Assembly: GCA_002502175.1 (NCBI GenBank)
Contig: DAPQ01000050.1
Span: 1-11,875 of the forward strand
DNA length: 11,875 nucleotides
Direction of reading: 5' to 3'
Source: Euryarchaeota archaeon UBA19
GTDB lineage: Archaea > Thermoplasmatota > Poseidoniia > Poseidoniales > Thalassarchaeaceae
Both the position numbers and the translations under genes were made by a program. Below are positions 1 to 6,535 of this stretch, piece by piece (the stretch's first letter is position 1; each line of letters starts with the position of its first letter). The notes beneath the pieces were generated by a model. The model made no database searches. It worked only from the letters and a program-made list of their open reading frames with translations, and was not told where the DNA came from.

Positions 1-1
1 A

Positions 2-1183
2 ATGCGAGGTGCTGAACGGGATTTAATCAGAAATTTACCAGCATTGACGAAATATTTCGATGTTACAATGGCAACTTTAGAATCCTCAAGAGAACTCAAG
101 CAGTGTTGCAGAGAAAACGCAATTCCTCTACTCAAGCCAAAGATTCCATGGCAAAAAAAATCTGGAACATTGTCTAAAGTATGGAACACCGACCTAAGGA
201 ATTCAACAAAGGCTTGGAAAGGGATTGCTGGGCTAAATGAAGCCCTAGCAAGTGCCGATGCGGTTCACCTCGTAAGCGGAGATGGTTCACTTGGATTGAT
301 TCGACTTGTACCGAAGAAAACCCCATTCCATCTACACATGCTAGAGCCTCATCGCGGTCTATACGAAGATGTTCTTCATCTTGGAGTAGATGGTAAACCA
401 AAGCGTAATCTATCAATCACTAGATTTGCTCTCTCCAAGGCTAGACGTGATGATCGGAAGGTAATTTCAGCTTTCTTGAAACGTCCAAACTCAAGAATAA
501 ACGGCAATTCGAGTTACAGTGCTGAAAGAATTCAGACCGTTTACGGTTGTGATGCTGGATTTATTCATCCAAGTGTGGATTTTTCAGAATTCACTATAGA
601 AGCGACTGAAGAAGAAAATCAAGCATGGATTGAATTTGATGAATTGCCGGACCCGCCCTGGGTGACCACCATCGGTCATGCTGGCTGGGTAAAGGGAGGT
701 TGGGAAACTATCTCGATGTTGGCAGGAAGCGGGTTCGGTCTAGTTTTGGTAGGAGGAGGAGTATTCGAAGAAGTAGAGGGCCTTCACGACCATGCTAATG
801 CTAGAGGTGTCAAATTATGGACTCCGCCACGTCTTTCCAACTTACAATTGACTGGATTAATGAGACGTTCTGTAGCGATTGTAAGCATGGCTCACGGCGA
901 GCCTTTCGGACTTACCCCAATCGAAGCATTTGCTGTAGGAACTCCAGCCCTCTTTGTAGACGAAGGAGGATTCCAAGATACATTAGAAGATGGAGTCAAT
1001 GGTAGACTTCTTCCTCGTGACGATCCAATGGCTTGGCAAGAGGCTCTAAATGAGGCATTGGATACAGATGTGAAAAAGAAATGGGCTGAGGCTGGAAGGC
1101 AGAAAATCGCAGAATTAGACCTCTCCCCTGATGCACATGCTAGGCGTATCTTTGAGGTCTTTCAAGAACTCAATAATTCCTAG
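2..1183 (+). CDS. GT4-family glycosyltransferase, 5' end cut by window edge
   Basis: This is probably a retaining nucleotide-sugar-dependent glycosyltransferase with the GT-B fold (GT4 family), acting on the cytoplasmic side in glycan or glycolipid synthesis; the acceptor cannot be told. The visible N-terminus, MRGAERDLIRNL, matches the GGAER-type loop and helix that normally follows the first beta strand, so a short stretch is probably missing upstream and the ATG at base 2 is probably internal. The C-terminal half carries the nucleotide-sugar domain: a GGW/LVGGG region around residues 230-260, then the family signature E300-PFGLTPI-E308 (the EX7E motif) followed by AFAVGTPALFVDEGGF. The stop is TAG at 1181-1183. 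The next gene starts 58 nt later on the same strand and is not obviously related. Confidence 0.85.
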   Translation: MRGAERDLIRNLPALTKYFDVTMATLESSRELKQCCRENAIPLLKPKIPWQKKSGTLSKVWNTDLRNSTKAWKGIAGLNEALASADAVHLVSGDGSLGLIRLVPKKTPFHLHMLEPHRGLYEDVLHLGVDGKPKRNLSITRFALSKARRDDRKVISAFLKRPNSRINGNSSYSAERIQTVYGCDAGFIHPSVDFSEFTIEATEEENQAWIEFDELPDPPWVTTIGHAGWVKGGWETISMLAGSGFGLVLVGGGVFEEVEGLHDHANARGVKLWTPPRLSNLQLTGLMRRSVAIVSMAHGEPFGLTPIEAFAVGTPALFVDEGGFQDTLEDGVNGRLLPRDDPMAWQEALNEALDTDVKKKWAEAGRQKIAELDLSPDAHARRIFEVFQELNNS

Positions 1184-1241
1184 ACTAAACTCAAACGAGA
1201 GAACGAACCGTTCATACCGTAGGTAGGAACGCGCTTTCAGC

Positions 1242-2063
1242 ATGGTCGATGATGAGTCGATGAATAACAACGAACGAGCCAGCCAACTTGCAGTCGCTGT
1301 CGGAATGCTACTTTTCGCTTCGGTAATTTTCGGAAGTGGAGTACTGGGGGACTCAGGAGAAGATAGGCTATCAGATGAAAATGAGCGCGGCGATGATATC
1401 GATTCTAACGCAGCAAGTGATCGTGAAGAAGATAACCGACTTAGAAACGATAGGATGGACGAAGATATCCGCGAAGATATGGCTAGTCTAGAAATAGCCT
1501 GTGATGGCGGTGAAGGCGACATTGAGGCATGTGAAGAGATGAGGGGCATGATGCTTGAAAACAGAATCAGGGTTGATGACCCTGACATGCGAGAAATGGA
1601 TCAGCGACGCGGTCAAGAAGACCAAGATATGCGAGGTCCGATTCAGATGCAAGTTCCCCCAGAAATCCTAGTCGAAATGGCAGAAATGTGGTGTCACAAC
1701 AATGTATACTCGACATTCTGGGAGAATATAGGAGATGTTCACGAGGGTGAAGAAGGGTTCGAAATTGTCACCTATGATGAAAATGATAACATGGAAACTA
1801 CATTCATCAGTCACGCTGCAATGTCTCAGTTACTGATGGGACTTGAGCCTCTAGTGGATTCCTGTTCAGATATGATGTTGAGGCAAATGGGGGTGCCCAT
1901 TCATCACCATGAGCATGAGGATGATTGGGGCGAAAACGATTGGTGTGAGGAACTCGCGGAATCGGATGACTGCAATTGGACAGAAGACGATTCAGATGAC
2001 GAATCGGGGGAGTTTGAAGAAGAAGAATCGAACACGCCTGATGAGGATGAGCCACGAGACTAA
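1242..2063 (+). CDS. acidic membrane-anchored extracytoplasmic protein, unknown function
   Basis: I do not recognise a family. The 273-residue protein has one hydrophobic segment at about 14-36 that could be an uncleaved anchor or signal. The rest is strongly acidic and hydrophilic, Asp/Glu-rich at 38-130 and again at 224-273, with a more ordered central part at about 135-220. Six cysteines (87, 97, 151, 208, 235, 244) all lie outside the membrane segment and could form disulfides. A His/acid cluster at 221-228 (HHHEHEDD) could bind metal, which is inference. The start at 1242 is the first ATG; an in-frame ATG at 1260 would also keep the hydrophobic segment. A weak TATA-like stretch (TTCATACC, 1211-1218) sits about 27 nt before 1242. 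Its stop codon overlaps the stop of the convergent gene. Confidence 0.7.
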   Translation: MVDDESMNNNERASQLAVAVGMLLFASVIFGSGVLGDSGEDRLSDENERGDDIDSNAASDREEDNRLRNDRMDEDIREDMASLEIACDGGEGDIEACEEMRGMMLENRIRVDDPDMREMDQRRGQEDQDMRGPIQMQVPPEILVEMAEMWCHNNVYSTFWENIGDVHEGEEGFEIVTYDENDNMETTFISHAAMSQLLMGLEPLVDSCSDMMLRQMGVPIHHHEHEDDWGENDWCEELAESDDCNWTEDDSDDESGEFEEEESNTPDEDEPRD

Positions 2064-2638
2064 TCCGCAGAAATTCGTTCGACCTTAGGGCCGAATCTGA
2101 ATGCCGCAACCATTGCGGCTAGGCCAAAGATAAGTAGCATTACAGAAAGCCATTCGTTAACAACTACTGAATCATCAAATTCAGGCCAAAATGGTAGGAT
2201 ATCCATCGTTGATTCACCAAGGGTCATCTTTGCCCCTATGGAGCCCAAAACAGTGATGCTTGCAAGTGTCCCAATAGCTGAAATAACTTGCAATAATGAA
2301 AGTCTAGAATCATTCCAAACCCCTGGGCCAAATCTCCAACGACCGATTACCATTGAAGCAAGGAATCCGGTTGTTAATCCAGTAAATAGGAATTTATTGT
2401 AGCTCATTGCATCGCTAGCTGGATCAGACATCGCCATTGTGCCAGAAAGAACTGCGATAGGAAGTAGAGGAAGTGCTGCAATTGCAGCAATGTAAGATGC
2501 AGTATCAAGATGAGACCGAGCGTCCTTCGCCCCAACAAAGTAATTTGAGATCCAAGCGGCTATGGCGCATAGACAAGCGAGGGTTGCAATGCCTGTAGTT
2601 AGACCCACTACCAGATGATGTAAGGTCTGAGAGAACAT
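2060..2638 (-). CDS. five-TM membrane protein resembling the DUF2231 family
   Basis: This 192-residue polytopic protein has hydrophobic segments at about 8-30, 45-66, 82-99, 112-134 and 160-180. The pattern recalls DUF2231 membrane proteins: His pair H7-H8 entering TM1, a Gly-ending TM2 (AVLSGT), a TM3 that ends in Arg (R100), and a Gly-rich end to TM4 (GSIGAKMTLGES). The assignment rests on pattern memory and is moderate at best. H7, H8 and H43 are the only histidines and might be ligands if a cofactor is bound, which is inference. It is the last gene of a three-gene operon: its ATG overlaps the preceding TAA by 1 nt (TAATG), with a strong Shine-Dalgarno site just upstream. Being translated with two surface proteins that carry Cys/His motifs suggests it is their membrane partner. 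Confidence 0.75.
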   Translation of the reverse strand: MFSQTLHHLVVGLTTGIATLACLCAIAAWISNYFVGAKDARSHLDTASYIAAIAALPLLPIAVLSGTMAMSDPASDAMSYNKFLFTGLTTGFLASMVIGRWRFGPGVWNDSRLSLLQVISAIGTLASITVLGSIGAKMTLGESTMDILPFWPEFDDSVVVNEWLSVMLLIFGLAAMVAAFRFGPKVERISAD

Positions 2639-3765
2639 TACTCATCACCTCCGTAATCTGGATCGTCAACCCATTCTTCATCGACCGGGTCCCAAAGTAA
2701 ACCTGGGTGTTCATCGTACTTCAGAAGACGCGCTCTATATGCCGTATCTTCATCCAATGTTGACTCCTCGACTACTGGTTCGACTGGTGTCTCCTCGGCT
2801 GCCTCCACTTCTTCTGTTTGATCCAATTCATGCTTTCTTCTGGCTGGTTGTAACAGTCCTTGAAGGCTTACCATAAGTGCGATTATCATGAATGCCCCTG
2901 CAAATCCTTGAGCCCTAGCACCCATCAAACTACCATCGAATTCAGGCGGAATGGTTCCCATCGTCAGCCAAGGCTGAACCACATCAAATTCACCATTCGA
3001 GGTAGTTACACGATAGACAATTCTTCCGTCACCCATTGTCGCAGGCAAGTGCACCAACCATTCATCTTCCATTCCTGCCTCGACAGTTGCAGGATGAGAA
3101 ATTGATTCTCCTTCCAATTTCCATTCAACAGAAATTTCTGTGGTATTTTGAGTTAGCACTCTAACCGGAGATGTGTCGCCCGTAACTCGGTAATTTGGCG
3201 CACTCCAATCGAGAGCAAAGCCAGGTAGGTTAGCAGGAACCGGATCGATTGAAATCGAGTGAGGTTCAGATACTCCAAGATAGGCAAGGCCTTCGTATCC
3301 AGCTCCATGATGAATTGCTACGATTAGATCTCCATCGCCGACTTGTTCGGGTGCTGTAAGAACCCAAGTTAGGCTAACTACACCATTTGTTGGAACGATT
3401 ACTTCGACATAGTTTACAGTCGTCCCGGATGGATCCTGAATAATATTCCAACCATGATCTTCAGGATTGTCTCCATTTCCATTGGTCGAAGATAGAAGGA
3501 AGACACCTAGGATTCTCGAATGTGAAATCAAATCTATCTCAATTGTTGTATCCAACTGGTAGGCAGTTCCTGTGAACGCAGTATTTCCTGATGTAATCGA
3601 AATCGTTGCTGTGGAAGGGGCGCTTAGTGAAGGGTCTCCGTGGCAAGAACCTCCACAAACAAAGTCTCTGTTTCCATCGCCTTTACCGCCAGGATTTGCG
3701 ACAGAACCTTGTGTTGCAATTAGCATTAGAGTAATTGTAGCAAGAGCTAGAATTCTACCACGCAT
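2638..3765 (-). CDS. secreted, membrane-anchored protein with CxxxCH motif
   Basis: This 375-residue protein has a signal peptide at about 1-23 (ending SVA before NPGG) and then C37-GGS-C41-H42, a CxxxCH motif in the place where choice-of-anchor-V type proteins carry a haem-c-like CxxCH. A beta-rich ectodomain follows (about 45-275), with a Gly/Asn/His-rich stretch including H152-H153 and a second domain after about 185. One TM segment lies at about 286-306, followed by a basic stop-transfer (ARRKHE) and an acidic cytoplasmic tail ending in a Trp-containing LLWDPVDEEWVDDPDY segment. The start overlaps the upstream stop (TGATG) with AAGGAGG 8 nt before it. The head resembles the N-terminal domain of the next protein upstream, so the two are probably related partners. 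Haem binding is possible but unproven; metal binding or a disulfide are alternatives. Confidence 0.75.
   Translation of the reverse strand: MRGRILALATITLMLIATQGSVANPGGKGDGNRDFVCGGSCHGDPSLSAPSTATISITSGNTAFTGTAYQLDTTIEIDLISHSRILGVFLLSSTNGNGDNPEDHGWNIIQDPSGTTVNYVEVIVPTNGVVSLTWVLTAPEQVGDGDLIVAIHHGAGYEGLAYLGVSEPHSISIDPVPANLPGFALDWSAPNYRVTGDTSPVRVLTQNTTEISVEWKLEGESISHPATVEAGMEDEWLVHLPATMGDGRIVYRVTTSNGEFDVVQPWLTMGTIPPEFDGSLMGARAQGFAGAFMIIALMVSLQGLLQPARRKHELDQTEEVEAAEETPVEPVVEESTLDEDTAYRARLLKYDEHPGLLWDPVDEEWVDDPDYGGDE
2643..2652 (-). promoter_or_regulatory. strong Shine-Dalgarno site for the 5-TM gene
   Basis: On the minus strand GGAGGTGATG lies inside the end of the upstream cistron. Its GGAGGTGA core is 6 nt before the ATG at 2638. 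It is close to full complementarity to the archaeal 16S 3' end and, with the TAATG stop-start overlap, fixes this start and implies coupled translation. Confidence 0.8.
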
Positions 3766-6419
3766 CAGGCATCCCTCCTTCGACCGAACACGGTTATTCC
3801 AATACTCGCTAGACCAACCAGTAGCATGATTATCGTCACCGGTAAGGACATTGCAGAAATTGAACCAGTAGGTTCGATATCTATGGAATTAGGGGCTTCA
3901 GAAGCATCAACACTAGCGGTATTATCCATCTCAAAGAGCCACAAAACCTCGAGGCCGCCAATCTCTGCGGTTACTGCATAATAGAGGTTAGAAGCAACCG
4001 GAGCAGTCTCACTCCAAGATAACTCCGTAGTCTCTCCAACCGCTTCTAAGTCGGTGACTAATGCTTCTCCATTAGCACCATGTCCTGATGAGGTGAATGG
4101 ACTGCTTGAACGATAAATTCGGAAATTAGTTTCGCCTTCTGTCCATTCCCAAGATAATTCCACTTCACTACCAGAAAGCGTCGCAGAAAGGCCACTTACC
4201 GTAATCACCTCTCCGAAGGTGATGTATGACACACTCATACCAGTCTCTCCCATATCATCGACTACGGTTAGCATTACAGAATGAGAGCCGGCTCCCAACT
4301 GCACATTGACTACCTCGCCGGTTAAACTGACTCCATTTACATCCCACATGTGATGGATAATATCTCCATCTAGATCTGTTGACATTGAAGCATCGAGGGT
4401 GATAAATGCTCCAGCGACAGGTGGTTCAGGAGAAGTGGATATCATCGCGGTGGGTGGAACATTAGCAATTTCGATTTCTACTTCTGAAATTGTCGATAGC
4501 CCCCACGGGTCACTCGCTGTAACAGTCGCAATCCACGTTTGTCCCGGTTCTAGCCTATCTGCAGGTATTGCTAGAATATCTTCAAGGTCCGGAACGGAGA
4601 ATCCATTACGAGCCCAAGAAACATGGAAAGAGACTGGTTCTCCATCTAGGTCTGTAGCCGAAGCATAAACCACCAATGATTCTAGGGAATTGGCAGGTAA
4701 TGTTGGAAGAGAAGGCATTTCACTTGCTTCTCCTGTAAATCCAGCATCACCATTTCCAAGATATACCTGCATGTTACCCGGAGCTCCATTCTCAATCTGT
4801 CTTGAGGTGGTTTTCATCGAGGTTCCCAAGTCGTCTCCGTCACCAGGGACAACTTGCACAGACCAACTCTGATCTCTGACAGTCTCAGAGGCTGGGATTT
4901 CAGTCATACCGTCATATTCTCTTACCCATTCACCATCAACCCACCAACGAATTTGGCTGTTCATTTCTGAATCTCCATCGACGTCACTTTGTTCCCACGA
5001 GACACTGAGATTCATCGAAGTAGTTAATTTCCCAGAAGGGAACATCTCAATCGAGGTTACTTTAGGAGGGGTATTGAGAATTATCAAATCCTCACTTTCT
5101 ACCCAATTAGACCACAATAAGCCATCACTGACCCTTGCTTTGGCGGTCCAAGTTTCTCCCTTGGAAGTTGATTCGGATAGAACAGCAGTTAGATCGTTGT
5201 AAGCAGAAACTTGGACTCCGTCTCTAAACCAACGAATCTCTGTAGATTGAACTGTATCACCGTCTGGGTCAGTCCATCCTACGTTAACCTGTAATGCATC
5301 ATCAGTACGAGCATTACCAACCGGAGAGACGTAAACTGTGGCAATAGGTGGGTTATTCGAGGAACCGATTACCACAACCCCTGTGTATACGATTTCACCA
5401 AACTCGTCACCATCATGAGGTTTGACTGAGGCTTCCCATTGATCTCCACTACGAATCATCAAAGGAGAGACGCTATCCTCGTCATCTAATTCAGGTATTC
5501 TAGCCCCATCGAGATACCAGCGAATTTCTGTTCCTTGTTGAGGTTCACCATCTAAATCGAAGTAATCGTAGTCTAATTCTAGTTCATCGGTGTCAAGAGG
5601 ATTTTCAGGAGTAAGCTCGAGATTCCTAGCTATTGGAAGTGTATTGTTTATTGTCACAGGTCCAATAGTAACCGGATCTCCTTGGTCAGTACCGTCCTTT
5701 ACAGTAACAGTGCAGGTCCACTCTTGGCCTTTGGCAAGCCATGTCTGAGATACCGAAGTTTGGTCATCGAGGTCTGCCACATTGTTTCCATTTAATTTCC
5801 AACGAATCTGGGTACCTTGTTCCGAGTCACCGTCTGCATCATAGTAGGTATAGTCGACTGCTAGGCCCGTTCCACGTGTTGGATCAGTAGGGACAAAAGT
5901 CACCGATAGGACTTCGGGAGGCGTGTTACTGCTTGAGGATGCCTCGCCTAAAGTCCAAGTTCCTGTACCCCAATCATCACCGCTAGTTGCACCATTTCCA
6001 TTTGCATACAATACTGCGAGATTGAATACTACATTTCCAGTACCTGCAGAAGGTGCAGTCCAATCCGCAGACCATGAACGAAGAGAATCGCTACTATGAG
6101 TTAACTCACCGTTTACCAACTGAACTTGAGATCCTAAGTTGGACCAAGTACCAGCGCTTGCATCGAGATTGAAACCTCCATCTCCAGGGATATGTGGGCC
6201 ACCGTCCCAATTCAGGGAATAAGTTGCCCCGGCTGTGTAACCTCCCGCTCCCCAAGGCAGACCACTTAGGCTCGGAGATATAGTTGAGCTAGAACCATGA
6301 CATGTACATCCACTTGTGGAGGAGCCCGTTTTTCCGTTGCTATTGGCGATAGCTACCTGACTTGACGAAATTAGCATGATGAGTAATACAATTGCTAGCA
6401 ATCGCCGGGTATGTCGCAT
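3765..6419 (-). CDS. large surface protein: choice-of-anchor-V-like head with CxCH, Ig-like/PKD/FN3-like repeats, C-terminal anchor
   Basis: This 884-residue protein has a signal peptide at about 1-26 (ending AIA). A head domain at about 27-158 begins with G37-C38-T-C40-H41-G and continues with ELTH108...SWSADWTAP...NLAVLYANGNG...GDDW, which matches my memory of the choice-of-anchor-V domain except that the usual CxxCH is shortened to CxCH. Five Ig-like repeats follow at about 165-258, 259-352, 356-448, 449-543 and 546-651. Four of them share a D-x-DG-(D/E)...(Q/M)-x-(T/S)-(Q/E)-IRW-x-x-(D/N)G pattern, with the Trp at 207, 301, 397 and 492, and the fifth has SW602ARNG. A PKD-type domain lies at about 653-735 (STDLDGDIIHHMWDVNG), an FN3-like domain at 738-833, and a TM anchor at 857-877 followed by GRRRDA. 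It is probably displayed on the cell surface, with Asp-rich loops that may bind calcium. It heads the operon. Ligand or substrate unknown. Confidence 0.85.
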   Translation of the reverse strand: MRHTRRLLAIVLLIMLISSSQVAIANSNGKTGSSTSGCTCHGSSSTISPSLSGLPWGAGGYTAGATYSLNWDGGPHIPGDGGFNLDASAGTWSNLGSQVQLVNGELTHSSDSLRSWSADWTAPSAGTGNVVFNLAVLYANGNGATSGDDWGTGTWTLGEASSSSNTPPEVLSVTFVPTDPTRGTGLAVDYTYYDADGDSEQGTQIRWKLNGNNVADLDDQTSVSQTWLAKGQEWTCTVTVKDGTDQGDPVTIGPVTINNTLPIARNLELTPENPLDTDELELDYDYFDLDGEPQQGTEIRWYLDGARIPELDDEDSVSPLMIRSGDQWEASVKPHDGDEFGEIVYTGVVVIGSSNNPPIATVYVSPVGNARTDDALQVNVGWTDPDGDTVQSTEIRWFRDGVQVSAYNDLTAVLSESTSKGETWTAKARVSDGLLWSNWVESEDLIILNTPPKVTSIEMFPSGKLTTSMNLSVSWEQSDVDGDSEMNSQIRWWVDGEWVREYDGMTEIPASETVRDQSWSVQVVPGDGDDLGTSMKTTSRQIENGAPGNMQVYLGNGDAGFTGEASEMPSLPTLPANSLESLVVYASATDLDGEPVSFHVSWARNGFSVPDLEDILAIPADRLEPGQTWIATVTASDPWGLSTISEVEIEIANVPPTAMISTSPEPPVAGAFITLDASMSTDLDGDIIHHMWDVNGVSLTGEVVNVQLGAGSHSVMLTVVDDMGETGMSVSYITFGEVITVSGLSATLSGSEVELSWEWTEGETNFRIYRSSSPFTSSGHGANGEALVTDLEAVGETTELSWSETAPVASNLYYAVTAEIGGLEVLWLFEMDNTASVDASEAPNSIDIEPTGSISAMSLPVTIIMLLVGLASIGITVFGRRRDA
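3773..3780 (-). promoter_or_regulatory. strong Shine-Dalgarno site for the CxxxCH gene
   Basis: The minus strand reads AAGGAGGG within the last codons of the upstream cistron, 7-8 nt before the ATG at 3765. Together with the TGATG overlap it supports this start and translational coupling. Confidence 0.8.
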
Positions 6420-6440
6420 AGACTATCCACATGAGACAGT

Positions 6441-6450
6441 GATAATAGTT
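6441..6450 (-). promoter_or_regulatory. TATA-like box for the surface-protein operon
   Basis: The minus strand reads AACTATTATC, centred about 26 nt before the ATG at 6419. That is the spacing expected for a leaderless or nearly leaderless archaeal transcript. No Shine-Dalgarno site precedes that ATG, unlike the two downstream cistrons. The box is not a perfect consensus. Confidence 0.35.
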
Positions 6451-6480
6451 GATTGGGTGTAATTTTTGATTCAACGCCGT

Positions 6481-6509
6481 CGGTCCGAAGGACCGGAATC
6501 GGTGGATTC
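6481..6509. promoter_or_regulatory. two abutting palindromes before the beta-oxidation gene
   Basis: CGGTCC-GAA-GGACCG (6481-6495) is a perfect 6-bp inverted repeat. It is followed without a gap by GAATC-GGTG-GATTC (6496-6509), a perfect 5-bp inverted repeat. Both lie in the 116-nt region between the divergent surface operon and the dehydrogenase/hydratase gene, ending 26 nt before the latter's ATG. That is where its TATA/initiation region would be. They may be operator sites or a short hairpin in a leader; the function is inferred from position only. Confidence 0.35.
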
Positions 6510-6535
6510 ATTGGTAGGTCTTTGGTCGCCGAGCC

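Noticed and set aside
1115..1588. 157-codon minus-strand frame opposite the acidic protein
   Set aside because: It is Ser-rich text as expected opposite Asp/Glu codons, straddles two genes, and shows no domain or start signal.
3765..6419. Anti-phage or toxin-like role for the repeat protein
   Set aside because: No nuclease, protease or toxin domain is visible; repeats plus anchor fit a surface structural or binding protein.
6449..6475. GTTGA...TCAAC inverted repeat with an 18-nt spacer in the divergent promoter
   Set aside because: The arms are only 5 bp with a long spacer, expected by chance.
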